NCBI RefSeq assembly: GCF_003206065.1
Contig: NZ_PZJQ01000003.1
Location: forward strand, 136,099 to 200,098
Length of the DNA stretch: 64,000 nucleotides
Reading direction: 5' to 3'
From: Salinicola halimionae
Lineage (GTDB): Bacteria > Pseudomonadota > Gammaproteobacteria > Pseudomonadales > Halomonadaceae
The stretch's first letter is position 1. Every line of letters starts with the position of its first letter. Positions 26,004 to 35,489 of this stretch are shown piece after piece. The notes under the pieces were generated by a model. The model saw only the letters and a program-made list of their open reading frames with translations, was not told the DNA's origin and searched no databases. The position numbers and the translations under genes are program-made.

Positions 26004-26487
26004 GAATGGTCAACCTTGCAGGGATAAAAAGTTGACGGCCATTATACGGCTACGCCGACTTTTGCCCAAGCTCTCCCGCTTCGAATTCGATGCATGCTCT
26101 GGCGAAGCATCACACGTGGGCTGGAACGGTCACGGTCAAGGTACGCTCGAGATCACGCAGGATGACGATCGGGTGCGATTTTTCGAGTCGGGCACCTTCA
26201 CCGTCGCCGGAGGAAGTCGCAGCGTTCCCATGCGTAACGTCTATCGCTGGGAGCTATTTGATGACCGTATCGGACTCTTCCATGAACGACGCGGTGTCGA
26301 AGCGGCCGTCGCACTGTTTGATCTGATTCCGGAGGATGACGACAGCCTGGTCAACGCCGAGGTTCATCAGTGCGCGGCAGATGCCTACAGCGCCAGATTG
26401 GTGCTGACCTCGGAGGGACTGGATCTTGAATGGCGAATCGTGGGTCCACACAAGGACGAGCGGATTCTCTACCACTATCGACAGTGA
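26002..26487 (+). CDS. DUF6314-like protein
   Basis: 161 residues from ATG 26002. The pattern W-G-G-L-I...RFFESGTFTV...RNVYRWELFDDRIGLFHER...FDL and a final LEWRIVGPHKDERILYHYRQ resembles DUF6314 proteins, which look like small beta-barrel binding proteins of unknown role. The start is uncertain. ATG 26002 overlaps the ATG of the divergent transporter, whereas TTG 26032, in frame, follows AGGG by 8 bases and begins closer to the conserved region. Confidence 0.75.
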   Translation: MNGQPCRDKKLTAIIRLRRLLPKLSRFEFDACSGEASHVGWNGHGQGTLEITQDDDRVRFFESGTFTVAGGSRSVPMRNVYRWELFDDRIGLFHERRGVEAAVALFDLIPEDDDSLVNAEVHQCAADAYSARLVLTSEGLDLEWRIVGPHKDERILYHYRQ

Positions 26488-26499
26488 AGACGACTAGCG

Positions 26500-26539
26500 G
26501 AAAATTCTTGGAGAGATCAGAAAATTCCTTGAGTCAATC
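26500..26539. repeat. 20-bp degenerate tandem duplication
   Basis: gaaaattcttggagagatca is followed directly by gaaaattccttgagtcaatc, just after the DUF6314-like stop and before the terminator hairpin. Confidence 0.7.
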
Positions 26540-26553
26540 GTGGCGCTAAAACG

Positions 26554-26581
26554 ACGACGGCTTCCCGAAGGAAGCCGTCGT
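26554..26581 (-). terminator. Strong hairpin between convergent genes, terminator of the Pmp3-like gene
   Basis: A perfect 12-bp stem (acgacggcttcc/ggaagccgtcgt) with a CGAA loop is followed on the minus strand by CGTTTTAGC. It may also stop plus-strand transcription, though no U-run is present on that side. Confidence 0.8.
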
Positions 26582-26601
26582 GTTCGCATCGAAGCCGTAC
26601 T

Positions 26602-26760
26602 TCAACGCGTTGCGATGATCCAGATCGCATGGATGATGCCGGGTATATAACCCAGCAGCGTCAGCACGATATTGATCCAGAATTGCAGCCCTAGACCCAC
26701 CTGCAGGAATACCCCCACCGGCGGTAGAATGATAGCGACAATAATGCGAATGATGTCCAT
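26602..26760 (-). CDS. Pmp3/UPF0057 family small membrane protein
   Basis: 52 residues with two hydrophobic segments, MDIIRIIVAIILPPVGVFLQ and FWINIVLTLLGYIPGIIHAI, the complete Pmp3 (YqaE-like) pattern. Relatives are induced by salt, cold or envelope stress and affect membrane potential, which would suit a halotolerant host (inference). AAAGGAGG precedes the ATG at 26760 by a good distance, which decides this start over longer frames. Confidence 0.95.
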   Translation of the reverse strand: MDIIRIIVAIILPPVGVFLQVGLGLQFWINIVLTLLGYIPGIIHAIWIIATR

Positions 26761-26927
26761 GTAGCCTCCTTTGCTCAGAACGACATCGTTATTGGTATTC
26801 GACAATCCCTTGCGACGATTCGAGGAGTCTGACAACCCTCTCTCGAAGGCCAATTGACGAAACTCTTTGAAAATTCTTGCTTCACCCCGTGTAGAGCATA
26901 GTGCCCTTTAGCCTCGAACGCAGCCTC

Positions 26928-27173
26928 TCATTGATCACGCCGCGCCTTGGTGCGATCTCGATCACCGACCTTGCTGTGGATCGAGCGCGACCCGGATGCC
27001 AGCTCCTCGTGGTGGCGCTCCCAATCTTCCCAGTCATGCGGAGTACCACTACGGGGGCCATGTTCGGCAGCTTCGCGAGCACGAGCCCAAGCTTTTTCCT
27101 CGAGCGACTGAGGCTTTTCCTCCTCCTTGTCGAGCGGAATTCCCTGCTTGGCCAGATAGTCTCTTGCATTCAT
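26928..27173 (-). CDS. Small charged protein of unknown function
   Basis: 81 residues, strongly hydrophilic, starting MNARDYLAKQGIPLDKEEEK, with EEKAWARAREAAEHGP and DWEDWERHHEELASGSR. No membrane segment or known domain is recognised. GAGGAGA precedes the ATG at 27173. The Trp/Glu/Arg-rich middle looks helical. The gene lies between the Pmp3-like gene and an acidic secreted protein, perhaps a stress-response neighbourhood; this is only suggested by the company. Confidence 0.7.
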   Translation of the reverse strand: MNARDYLAKQGIPLDKEEEKPQSLEEKAWARAREAAEHGPRSGTPHDWEDWERHHEELASGSRSIHSKVGDRDRTKARRDQ

Positions 27174-27405
27174 GGACTGATTCTCCTCTTCGCGGCCTGA
27201 GCCGGACGGCGCATGACAGGCAGCGCTCTCTCGGTGGCCTGAGGTTAGATGGCGACGACGTGGCGATAGTTCAATGATCCCGGGCCTCACCAGGCTGCGA
27301 AAATGATGAGTACAAATTCTCCGGACAAATGAATCCCATGAACTATAGTTAACCTGTTTCAACCGAAACGCTCGACGCGGCTCTCCTCCACAAAAGGAAT
27401 TTGTC

Positions 27406-27726
27406 ATGAGAAAGAACCTGATCACTGCCTCCTTGACCGCCATGATGTTGATGGGATTTGCAGGTGGCGCCTTCGCGCAGAGCGATGCGATGCAGGAAGC
27501 CGAGAACGCCAACGATAAACCTCTCGCTGAAGGCAGCGGTGTCACTGCCTCGGGCAAGGAGAGCTCAGACAAGGAGAGCGGCCACAGCGACGCTGCTAAC
27601 CAATCACTCGATGCCGTTGAATCCGAAACCGATGAAGCGACCGATGTTACCAATTCGGAAGAGCTGGATGACATCAACGCCGAGGGACAGAGCGACGCTG
27701 CCGGGGACGCTATCGAGAGCCAATAA
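27406..27726 (+). CDS. Small acidic secreted protein of unknown function
   Basis: 106 residues. The signal peptide MRKNLITASLTAMMLMGFAG ends in GAFAQ, so the mature part is about 82 residues. It is almost all Asp, Glu, Ser, Ala and Asn, without aromatic residues or cysteine, and is probably disordered. AAAGGAA precedes the ATG, and a terminator lies 44 bases after the stop, so the unit looks like a real single-gene message. High acidity is common among exported proteins of halophiles. No family is recognised. Confidence 0.8.
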   Translation: MRKNLITASLTAMMLMGFAGGAFAQSDAMQEAENANDKPLAEGSGVTASGKESSDKESGHSDAANQSLDAVESETDEATDVTNSEELDDINAEGQSDAAGDAIESQ

Positions 27727-27769
27727 TCTTACTGCAGGATCGATAGATTCATCGATGACTGGAGCGAGT

Positions 27770-27802
27770 GACGAACCCACCGATTTCGGTGGGCTCGTCT
27801 TT
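27770..27802 (+). terminator. Rho-independent terminator after the acidic secreted protein
   Basis: A 14-bp stem with one mismatch (gacgaacccaccga/tcggtgggctcgtc) and a TT loop is followed by TTT. Confidence 0.8.
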
Positions 27803-27835
27803 ACAGGCAGCGGATGACCTTGACCAGTCTTGCCG

Positions 27836-27875
27836 CGTTTACACCCGATTCGTTACTCCCGGATCGTTACACCTT
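27836..27875. repeat. Three degenerate 14-15-bp tandem units before trmJ
   Basis: cgtttacacccgatt, cgttactcccggat and cgttacaccttcca follow each other in the intergenic region between the terminator and trmJ. Confidence 0.65.
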
Positions 27876-28007
27876 CCAATCGCCCCCTTCTCGTTTGCAT
27901 CTGTGCATCTCGCGCGATTTAGAGATGATTGCCGCAGCTAACTCCCTCCAGATTTCCATCTATGTCAGACTTCGCCTTCTTCTTTTGTCATCAGGAGCTT
28001 TCCACGC

Positions 28008-28736
28008 ATGCTGGATCGCATTCGCATCGTTCTCGTCCAGACCTTTCATCCCGGCAACATCGGTGCCAGCGCGCGTGCCATGAAGACCATGGGTCTGAGC
28101 GATCTCGTACTGGTGTCGCCTCGCCAGTTTCCCGATGAGGAGGCCACTCGGCTCGCCGCAGGCGCTGCGGATCTCATCGATGACTGTCGTGTCGTCGAAT
28201 CCCTTGCCGAAGCGATTGGCGACTGCGTCCAGGTCATCGGTGCCAGCGCTCGTTTGCGCAGCTTGCCACTTCCGTGTTACCACGCGCCGGATCTCATGGC
28301 GGCGGAGCTGTGGCAGCGTCTGCCGGAGGGACCTGTCGCAATTGTCTTCGGGCGAGAGCGCTACGGGCTGACCAACGACGAAATCGGCCACTGCACCCAT
28401 CAGCTGAATATTCCCGCCAATCCCGACTATGGCGTTTTGAATCTCTCCCAGGCGGTACAAATCGTCGCCTACGAAGCATTCCAGCAGTCTCGAATACAGG
28501 GAACGGCAGATCAGGTACCCAGAGCCAATGGGCCCTATCCCACGGTCGAGCAGTTGGAACATTTCTACGGACATCTACACCGAGCCCTGGATAGCGCGGG
28601 ATTTCTGACTCAACCCCATGCCAAGACCGAGGCCCATTTACGGGCGCTGTTTACCCGCGCCGAACCGAGCCGCAAGGAGCTATCGATCCTGCGTGGCGTC
28701 CTCAATGCGCTGGAGAGCCGCAATCAGCCAGATTGA
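28008..28736 (+). CDS. trmJ: tRNA (cytidine/uridine-2'-O-)-methyltransferase TrmJ
   Basis: 242 residues, close to the E. coli length of 246. It methylates the ribose of position 32 in tRNA with S-adenosylmethionine. The SPOUT fold motifs are IRIVLVQTFHPGNIGASARAM at the N terminus, IVFGRERYGLTNDEI in the middle and PDYGVLNLSQAVQIVAYE in the knot region. The C-terminal helical extension (HAKTEAHLRALFTRAEPSRKELSILRGVL) is typical. AGGAG stands 13 bases before the ATG. It forms its own unit. Confidence 0.96.
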   Translation: MLDRIRIVLVQTFHPGNIGASARAMKTMGLSDLVLVSPRQFPDEEATRLAAGAADLIDDCRVVESLAEAIGDCVQVIGASARLRSLPLPCYHAPDLMAAELWQRLPEGPVAIVFGRERYGLTNDEIGHCTHQLNIPANPDYGVLNLSQAVQIVAYEAFQQSRIQGTADQVPRANGPYPTVEQLEHFYGHLHRALDSAGFLTQPHAKTEAHLRALFTRAEPSRKELSILRGVLNALESRNQPD

Positions 28737-28853
28737 GGCCGAGATCCCACCTTGAAAAACTCCTTTAAAGAGTTAACCGCAAAGCGCCCTCTTGAAGGTG
28801 GCCTTTGACACGGCGGTCACCGAGATAGAGAATGGGAATCAGTCTCATTATAA

Positions 28854-29267
28854 ATGGCGATGACAACGATGATTACCGAGCGTTCCCAGCTCTACTATAC
28901 CTGCGTCTTTCTGCAGGTTTCGTTCCGGGCCATCGAAAATTCGGTAACCGCGGCAGCCGATGAAACTCGGCGTTGCTGGCTGGACGCCCAGACGCTGCAA
29001 ATGCTACTCGGCGAACTCAAGCGCTGCCGTCAGAATGCCATGCCGTTTCGAGACATTCACATCCCTCTGGATCAAGCAATCTACCACTGCGGGCTACTGA
29101 TGGCGAAGTGCCCAGGCGCACTCGACCAGCGCCTGTGTCGACATCATCTCGAAGCCATCATCGCCCCGCTAGAGCAAGCCATCAGCCATCTTGCGGGAAA
29201 ACCGAAAGTTCCGACGAGCCAGGCTACCGTCGCTGACCGAGGTCTTCGCCACTGGTTCGGGCGCTGA
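28854..29267 (+). CDS. Hypothetical protein
   Basis: 137 residues from ATG 28854, with no recognised family. The sequence is helical in character (RAIENSVTAAADETRRCWLDAQTLQMLLGELKRCRQ) with several cysteines and histidines (YHCGLLMAKCPG, RLCRHHLEAI) and no signal or membrane segment. ATG 28869 (MITERSQ) is an alternative start. It is convergent with rpsA and occupies the place next to rpsA where ihfB lies in many relatives, but it does not resemble IHF and is on the opposite strand. Confidence 0.65.
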   Translation: MAMTTMITERSQLYYTCVFLQVSFRAIENSVTAAADETRRCWLDAQTLQMLLGELKRCRQNAMPFRDIHIPLDQAIYHCGLLMAKCPGALDQRLCRHHLEAIIAPLEQAISHLAGKPKVPTSQATVADRGLRHWFGR

Positions 29268-29436
29268 GATTTTTCCTGCCCCTCGGCTCGACCAAGTGGC
29301 ATTCGGGCCCAACGGCTGGAAGCCCGAATGGACGGATGTGTCGAGGTGGCTGCCAAGTGGCTGTTGAGTGATACATTCTACCGTTCCACTCATTCGTCCG
29401 TTTATCCATTTCGCCGCTCCACTAACGACGACCCAT

Positions 29437-29465
29437 AAAAAAACAGCGCCCGGAGGCGCTGTTTT
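29437..29465 (-). terminator. Rho-independent terminator of rpsA
   Basis: A 10-bp stem (aaacagcgcc/ggcgctgttt) with a four-base loop is followed on the minus strand by a run of T residues. It lies about 30 bases past the rpsA stop. Confidence 0.92.
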
Positions 29466-29490
29466 CAGTGAAGCGGTCTAATTCAGAGAA

Positions 29491-31170
29491 TCAGTCCTGC
29501 CCCATCTGTTGCTTGATCAGATCACCAATGGTGGTCGGGCCGTTAGGCTCGGCTTCCTGATCACGCGATTTACCCGGCGCGCGACGCGGCGGCTCGACCT
29601 GATCTTTCGCTTTGATCGAGAGATTGATGACGCGGCTCTTGCGATCCACGCTCACGATTCTCGCTTCGACGCTATCGCCTTCGTTCAGCACGTTACGCGC
29701 GTCTTCGACACGGTCGGCGCTGATTTCAGAAGCCTTGAGTACGGCTACGACATCGGTCGCCAGCTCGACGTGGGCTTCCTTGGCATCGACTTCGACGATA
29801 CGGCCCGTGACGAGCGCGCCCTTGTCGTTGACGGCCAGGAACTCGGAGACCGGATCGGAATCGAGCTGCTTGACGCCCAGCGAGATGCGCTCACGCTCTG
29901 GATCGATCGACAGGATGACCGCTTCCGCTTCATCGCCCTTCTTGAACTGACGAACCGCTTCTTCGCCGGTTTCGCTCCAGGAGATGTCGGAGAGATGAAC
30001 CAGACCGTCGATACCGCCTTCCAGACCGATGAAGATGCCGAAGTCAGTAATTGACTTGATGGTGCCGGCAACCTTATCGCCCTTGTTATAGCGGCCGCTG
30101 AAGTCTTCCCACGGGTTGGTGGTGCACTGCTTGATACCCAGGGAAATACGACGACGCTCTTCGTCGATGTCGAGAATCATGACTTCGACTTCGTCACCGA
30201 CCTGAACCACCTTGGACGGATGGATATTCTTGTTGGTCCAGTCCATTTCGGAAACGTGGACCAGACCTTCGACACCCTCTTCCAACTCGGCAAAGCAGCC
30301 GTAGTCGGTCAGATTGGTGACGCGAGCGTTGACCTTCATGCCTTCCGGATAACGGTCGACGATGTTGACCCACGGATCTTCGCCCAGCTGCTTCAGGCCT
30401 AGAGAAACGCGGTTACGCTCACGATCGAACTTGAGTACCTTGACATTGATCTCGTCGCCAACAGCAACGATTTCGCTCGGATGCTTGATACGCTTCCAGG
30501 CCATGTCGGTGATGTGCAGCAAGCCATCGACGCCGCCGAGGTCGACGAAAGCGCCGTAGTCGGTCAGGTTCTTGACGATACCGTTGATCTGCTGGCCTTC
30601 CTGCAAAGTGGCGAGCAGCGCTTCACGCTCGGCACTGTTCTCGGCTTCGAGAACGGCACGGCGGGAAACGACAACGTTGTTGCGTTTCGGATCGAGCTTG
30701 ATGACCTTGAAGTCCAGCTCTTTGTGCTCGAGGTGCGCGGTATCGCGAACCGGACGCACGTCGACCAGTGAACCCGGCAGGAAGGCACGGATGGAGGCTA
30801 CATCGACGGTGAAGCCACCCTTGACCTTGCCGTTGATCACGCCCTTGACGATCTCGTCCTTCTCGAAGGCCGCTTCCAGCTCTTTCCACGCTTCGGCACG
30901 CTTGGCCTTCTCGCGTGACAGGCGGGTCTCACCGAAGCCATCTTCGACGGCTTCCAGCGCGACCTTGACTTCGTCACCGACCGCAATGGTCATTTCGCCA
31001 TTGTCGTCGCGGAACTGCGCCACGGGGATCTGCCCCTCGGACTTCAGGCCAGCGTTAACAGTGATCCAGTCGCCTTCGATGTCAACCACGGTCGCCATGA
31101 CAATGGCACCGGGTTCCATATTGATGTCCTGGAGAGACTGTTCAAATAACTCAGCAAAGCTTTCGCTCAT
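29491..31170 (-). CDS. rpsA: 30S ribosomal protein S1
   Basis: 559 residues, six S1 RNA-binding repeats. Examples are [26 protein letters not shown] for the first, [29 protein letters not shown] and [30 protein letters not shown] in the middle. The protein docks mRNA on the small subunit and is the essential bridge for most initiation. A lone gene with its own terminator here; the 227 bases upstream after cmk probably carry an rpsA promoter. The ihfB gene that commonly follows rpsA is absent. Confidence 0.98.
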   Translation of the reverse strand: MSESFAELFEQSLQDINMEPGAIVMATVVDIEGDWITVNAGLKSEGQIPVAQFRDDNGEMTIAVGDEVKVALEAVEDGFGETRLSREKAKRAEAWKELEAAFEKDEIVKGVINGKVKGGFTVDVASIRAFLPGSLVDVRPVRDTAHLEHKELDFKVIKLDPKRNNVVVSRRAVLEAENSAEREALLATLQEGQQINGIVKNLTDYGAFVDLGGVDGLLHITDMAWKRIKHPSEIVAVGDEINVKVLKFDRERNRVSLGLKQLGEDPWVNIVDRYPEGMKVNARVTNLTDYGCFAELEEGVEGLVHVSEMDWTNKNIHPSKVVQVGDEVEVMILDIDEERRRISLGIKQCTTNPWEDFSGRYNKGDKVAGTIKSITDFGIFIGLEGGIDGLVHLSDISWSETGEEAVRQFKKGDEAEAVILSIDPERERISLGVKQLDSDPVSEFLAVNDKGALVTGRIVEVDAKEAHVELATDVVAVLKASEISADRVEDARNVLNEGDSVEARIVSVDRKSRVINLSIKAKDQVEPPRRAPGKSRDQEAEPNGPTTIGDLIKQQMGQD

Positions 31171-31397
31171 GTGATTCCTACGTGATCAACGTTGATGACG
31201 GTCAAACCGTCTTCCTCCGTACCACCAGCGAGCACGGGCCTTATCGACATATCCCTGGGGATGTTAGCGCTGGTTCGACCTGCAACGACTTGCCAGTCGG
31301 ATCGTCGCACGTCATGACATCTTGCCAGGGGCCCCGGAACGGAAGTGCGTCGTCAGCTGTTGCCGTTCGAGCCTAGTCATGGCCGATATTATCGGCG

Positions 31398-32078
31398 TTA
31401 AACCAAGTTTCGTTCGGCGAGTAGCGTCTCGATACGCTCCACGACTTCCGGTATATCCAACTGCGTCGTGTCCAGCTCTACCGCATCTTCGGCGGGTTTG
31501 AGCGGAGCCACGGCGCGTTGCATATCACGCGCATCGCGCGCTTGTATTTCTTTCAAAAGGGTCGAGAGTCTAGCATCTTCCCCTGCCTGCTGCAATTGGA
31601 GCAGGCGCCGCCGCGCCCGCTCTTCGGCGGAGGCGGTAAGATAGATCTTAAGGGATGCATCGGGAAATACCACCGTCCCCATGTCGCGACCGTCAGCCAC
31701 CAGGCCGGGCGCCTGGCGGAAATCACGCTGACGCTGGAGCAACGCTTCGCGTACCGGCGGTAGCGCCGCGACCTGGGAAGCCGCGTTACCGACTCCCTCG
31801 CTGCGAATCGCCTGGGTCACGTCGTCGCCTTCCAGCAGAATCTGCATTGCCCCATTCTCGACCGCGAACACCACGTTCAGACTCTGGGCCTGGTCGGAGA
31901 GCGCCTGGGCATCATCGACCGCAACGCCCTTGCGCAACGCCGACAACGCGGTCAACCGGTAGAGTGCCCCGGAATCCAACAGGTGCCAGCCCATGTGTTC
32001 GGCGATCATTCGACTGATGGTGCCCTTCCCGGCGCCACCCGGCCCATCGATGGTCACGATTGGCGCTGACTGCATCAT
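31398..32078 (-). CDS. cmk: Cytidylate kinase
   Basis: 226 residues. It phosphorylates CMP and dCMP with ATP. The P-loop is [23 protein letters not shown], with [31 protein letters not shown] (the NMP-binding RDxGTVVFP) and the lid [11 protein letters not shown] following. The ATG overlaps the stop of the tyrA-aroA gene by 4 bp. A 7-bp palindrome (gccgata/tatcggc) lies just after its stop. Confidence 0.97.
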   Translation of the reverse strand: MMQSAPIVTIDGPGGAGKGTISRMIAEHMGWHLLDSGALYRLTALSALRKGVAVDDAQALSDQAQSLNVVFAVENGAMQILLEGDDVTQAIRSEGVGNAASQVAALPPVREALLQRQRDFRQAPGLVADGRDMGTVVFPDASLKIYLTASAEERARRRLLQLQQAGEDARLSTLLKEIQARDARDMQRAVAPLKPAEDAVELDTTQLDIPEVVERIETLLAERNLV

Positions 32079-34312
32079 ATCGAGGCCTCCGTCAGTTCGA
32101 GCCCGACCTTGTTCGCCAGCGTGACGAACCCCGGGAAAGAAGTCGCCACATTGGCACAGTCGTCGATAGTGATCGGTCCGTCGGCTCGTAGCGCGGCAAT
32201 GGCGAAGGCCATGGCGATACGATGATCGCCCAGACTGTCGACCTGTCCACCCGAATAGTTAGGCCGTTCACCGCCCTTGCCGACGACATCGATACCGTCG
32301 TCATAGACCGTCGCCTCGACGCCCAGAATCTCCAAGCCATCCGCCATCGCCTGAATGCGGTCGGACTCCTTGACGCGAAGCTCCTCGGCACCGCGCAGAC
32401 GGGTCGTGCCTTCGGCATTGGCCGCGGCGACGAACAGCGCCGGGAACTCGTCGATCGCCAGCGGCACCTGATCAACGGGAATTTCGATCCCTCTCAATGG
32501 TGCATAGCGGATGTGCAGATCAGCGACCGGCTCGCCGCCGACTTCACGCGGGTTGTCCAGGTGCAGGTCGGCGCCCATCGCCTTGAGAATATTGATCACG
32601 CCGATACGGGTCGGGTTGACGCCGACATGTTCGAGCACCAGATCCGACCCCGGCGTGATGGCCGCCGCCACCAGAAAGAAAGTGGCAGACGAAATATCGG
32701 AAGGTACATCGATCGGCGCACTGGTCAGCTCGCCGCCACCCTGCAACGTCGCCAGATCACCGTCGCGGGCCACCGGATAGCCGAAGCCATTGAGCATACG
32801 CTCGGTATGATCACGGGTCGGTGCCGGTTCGCGAACGCGTGTCTCGCCCTCGGCATAGAGACCGGCCAGCAGCAGGCAGGATTTGACCTGGGCGCTGGCC
32901 ATCGGCATGTCGTAGTCGATGCCTTTCAGCGGCTGACCGCCATGAATCTTCAGCGGCGGGCGTCCGCCTTCCGCTGTATCGATTTTAGCGCCCATCAGCC
33001 GCAGCGGATCGGCGACCCGTGCCATCGGCCGCTTGGTCAGCGAGGCATCGCCGGTCAACTCGGTGTCGAAGGCCTGTCCGGCAAGAAGACCGGTAAACAG
33101 ACGCATGGCAGTACCCGAGTTGCCCACGTAGATCGGCCCGGCCGGCTTCTTCAGCCCATGCAGGCCCACGCCATGGATGGTCACTCGACCCTGATGCGGG
33201 CCTTCGATCGCCACGCCCATGTCACGGAACGCCTGCAGCGTCGCCAGACTATCCTCGCCCTCGAGGAAGCCCTTGACCTCGGTAATACCGTTGGCCAGCG
33301 CCCCGAGCATGATCGAGCGATGAGAAATGGACTTGTCGCCGGGAACGCGAATTCGGCCGCTGACCGAACCGCCGGGCGACACCCGGTACTGAACCTGTCG
33401 TGCTTCCATGGTCTGATAACTCGTCTGATTCAACAGCGTTTCAAAATAGTGTCTTGCATGGCTGGCGCGATCGAACGTGCCCAGCATGGCGTCGCTATCG
33501 CCCTGCTCTACCGCCGTCCGCAGCCGGGCGAGCCCGGTCTCGAAATCGTCCAGCGCCGCCAGCAATGCGCCGCGATTGGCCGTGAAGATATCGCGCCACA
33601 TGACCGGATCGCTGCCGGCGATCCGGGTGAAGTCGCGAAACCCGCCGGCCGCGTAGCGAAAGATATCCAGGCGCTCGTCTTGCCGTGCCAGGGTATCCAC
33701 CAGCGAGAATGCCAGCAGATGCGGCAGGTGGCTGGTACGCGCCAGCACTTGATCATGCCGGTCGACCGGCATCTCCAGCACTTCGGCGCCGCAGCGCTGC
33801 CACAACGCACGCACTGCATCTACGGCGTTAGGCGAAGTGACAGCTTCCGGCGTCAGAATGACCTTGTGATGACGGTAGAGCTCGGGGTTGGCCGCGGCCA
33901 CACCGCTCTTTTCGGAGCCGGCGATCGGGTGGCCGGGCACGAAATGCGGCGGCAGATAGCCAAAGGCTTCCCGCGCTGCATCGCACACCCTACGCTTTGT
34001 GCTGCCGACATCTGTCAGGATGCGCTCGCCGATCAGCGGCACCAATTGCGCGAAAACCTGATTCATGGCCAACACCGGCACCGCCAGCACGACGAGATCA
34101 CTCTGGGCGACTAGCGGCGCCAGCTCACGGCCGCCGTCGTCGATCAATCCCATCTCGAGCCCGGTCGCGATCTCGTCGGCATTCGGGTCGCATGCCAGGA
34201 TCCGCCCACGATAGCCATTGACCTTGAGCGCGGCGGCCAGCGAGCCACCAATCATGCCGAGCCCCACGATCAGCAGCGTCGACGCACCAACCGGCGTATC
34301 GTCTGCCCGCAT
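32075..34312 (-). CDS. Bifunctional prephenate dehydrogenase / 3-phosphoshikimate 1-carboxyvinyltransferase
   Basis: 745 residues, a TyrA-AroA fusion as in Pseudomonas. The TyrA part (about 1-290) has [19 protein letters not shown], the NAD motif, and [15 protein letters not shown]. The AroA part (from about 305) has [66 protein letters not shown] and VKESDRI. The two reactions are far apart in the pathway: EPSP formation, and prephenate oxidation toward tyrosine. The four class II EPSP synthase motifs are present. I chose ATG 34312, one base past the pheA stop; a GTG at 34324 is alternative. Confidence 0.95.
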   Translation of the reverse strand: MRADDTPVGASTLLIVGLGMIGGSLAAALKVNGYRGRILACDPNADEIATGLEMGLIDDGGRELAPLVAQSDLVVLAVPVLAMNQVFAQLVPLIGERILTDVGSTKRRVCDAAREAFGYLPPHFVPGHPIAGSEKSGVAAANPELYRHHKVILTPEAVTSPNAVDAVRALWQRCGAEVLEMPVDRHDQVLARTSHLPHLLAFSLVDTLARQDERLDIFRYAAGGFRDFTRIAGSDPVMWRDIFTANRGALLAALDDFETGLARLRTAVEQGDSDAMLGTFDRASHARHYFETLLNQTSYQTMEARQVQYRVSPGGSVSGRIRVPGDKSISHRSIMLGALANGITEVKGFLEGEDSLATLQAFRDMGVAIEGPHQGRVTIHGVGLHGLKKPAGPIYVGNSGTAMRLFTGLLAGQAFDTELTGDASLTKRPMARVADPLRLMGAKIDTAEGGRPPLKIHGGQPLKGIDYDMPMASAQVKSCLLLAGLYAEGETRVREPAPTRDHTERMLNGFGYPVARDGDLATLQGGGELTSAPIDVPSDISSATFFLVAAAITPGSDLVLEHVGVNPTRIGVINILKAMGADLHLDNPREVGGEPVADLHIRYAPLRGIEIPVDQVPLAIDEFPALFVAAANAEGTTRLRGAEELRVKESDRIQAMADGLEILGVEATVYDDGIDVVGKGGERPNYSGGQVDSLGDHRIAMAFAIAALRADGPITIDDCANVATSFPGFVTLANKVGLELTEASI

Positions 34313-34313
34313 C

Positions 34314-35414
34314 TTAAAGCACACCCACCGGATAGGAGCCGAGCACTTTCATGTCCTGAGCGCGACGGCGAACTTCATCCAGCACGCTGGCGATCTCGGG
34401 CTGATCGAGATGGCCCTTGAAGTCGATGAAGAACACGTAGTTCCATGCACCGGTTCGAGACGGCCGCGTCTCCAGCCGCGTCATGTCGACACGATGACGA
34501 TGGAACGGCTCGAGTAGATCATGAAGCACGCCGGGCTCGTTACGCATGGCGACCACCACCGTGGTCTTGTCGGTACCCGAGGGCGGCACCAACTCGTTAC
34601 CGATGATCAGAAAGCGCGTGGAGTTGTCCGGGCGGTCCTCGATCTTCTCGGCAACATGGTCGAGCCCATAGAGCTGAGCCGCCATGTCGCCTGCGATCGC
34701 CGCACTGTGCCATTCGGTCTTGACCAGTCTCGCGGCTTCGGCGTTGGACGACACCGCGATACGCTCGGCGTGCGGATAATGCGCGTCCAGCCACTTGCGG
34801 CACTGGGCGAAGGACTGCGGATGCGAGTAGATCCGCGAGATCTTGTCCTGGCGGGTGACGCTGGATATCAACAGATGTTGATGGATTCGCAGCACCACCT
34901 CGCCACTGATGTGCAGGCCGGAATCCATGAAGGAGTCCAGCGTGTTGTTGACTACGCCTTCGGTAGAGTTCTCGACCGGCACCACGCCGTAGTTGACCGC
35001 GCCCGCCTCGACCTCGCGAAAGACCTCGTCGATCGCCGCCATCGGCAGACTGATCGCACTATGACCGAAGTGCTTGAGCGCCGCCTGCTGGGTAAACGTC
35101 CCTTCCGGGCCGAGATACGCGACCTTGATCGGTTTTTCCAGCGCCAGGCAGGCCGACATGATCTCGCGAAACAGCCGTGCCATCTCCTCGCCATGAAGCG
35201 GCCCGGGATTGTCCTCCATCACTCGGCGCAGCACCTGGGCCTCGCGCTCGGGGCGATAGAACACGGCGTCCGGATCGTCGGCCGTCTTGACGTGGGCGAC
35301 CTGCTGAGCACAATCGGCGCGCTCGCTGATCAAGCGCAGCAGCTCGCTGTCGATGGTATCGATGCGTTGCCGCAGAGCAGCAAGGTCCAGCGGCGAATTC
35401 GAGGAGTCACTCAT
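34314..35414 (-). CDS. pheA: Bifunctional chorismate mutase / prephenate dehydratase
   Basis: 366 residues, as in pseudomonads. The N-terminal AroQ-type mutase (LAALRQRIDTIDSELLRLISERADCAQQVAHVK) is followed by the prephenate dehydratase domain (VAYLGPEGTFTQQAALKHFG, VPVENSTEGVVNNTLD, NSTRFLIIG) and a C-terminal ACT domain (RNEPGVLHDLLEPFHRHRVDMTRLETRPS) for phenylalanine feedback. The domain set makes phenylpyruvate from chorismate. A triplicated 14-bp ribosome-binding segment lies immediately before the ATG. The downstream tyrA-aroA is coupled with one base between them. Confidence 0.97.
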   Translation of the reverse strand: MSDSSNSPLDLAALRQRIDTIDSELLRLISERADCAQQVAHVKTADDPDAVFYRPEREAQVLRRVMEDNPGPLHGEEMARLFREIMSACLALEKPIKVAYLGPEGTFTQQAALKHFGHSAISLPMAAIDEVFREVEAGAVNYGVVPVENSTEGVVNNTLDSFMDSGLHISGEVVLRIHQHLLISSVTRQDKISRIYSHPQSFAQCRKWLDAHYPHAERIAVSSNAEAARLVKTEWHSAAIAGDMAAQLYGLDHVAEKIEDRPDNSTRFLIIGNELVPPSGTDKTTVVVAMRNEPGVLHDLLEPFHRHRVDMTRLETRPSRTGAWNYVFFIDFKGHLDQPEIASVLDEVRRRAQDMKVLGSYPVGVL

Positions 35415-35456
35415 GACATTATCCTGATGATCATATCCTGATGCCCATATCCTGAT
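35415..35456. repeat. Three 14-bp tandem units carrying the pheA ribosome-binding site
   Basis: On the minus strand the units are ATCAGGATATGGGC, ATCAGGATATGATC and ATCAGGATAATGTC, the last ending directly at the pheA ATG. Each contains an AGGA that could act as a Shine-Dalgarno sequence; only the last is well spaced. Confidence 0.92.
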
Positions 35457-35489
35457 TAACTGTATCCAGGGCGTTGGGTAACGCTGTGT

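Noticed and set aside
27814-28083. 89-codon frame upstream of and overlapping trmJ
   Set aside because: It overlaps the trmJ start in another frame and runs through the tandem repeat; composition is not protein-like.
32222-34114. 630-codon open frame opposite tyrA-aroA
   Set aside because: Antisense artefact of high third-position GC; the minus-strand protein is fully conserved.
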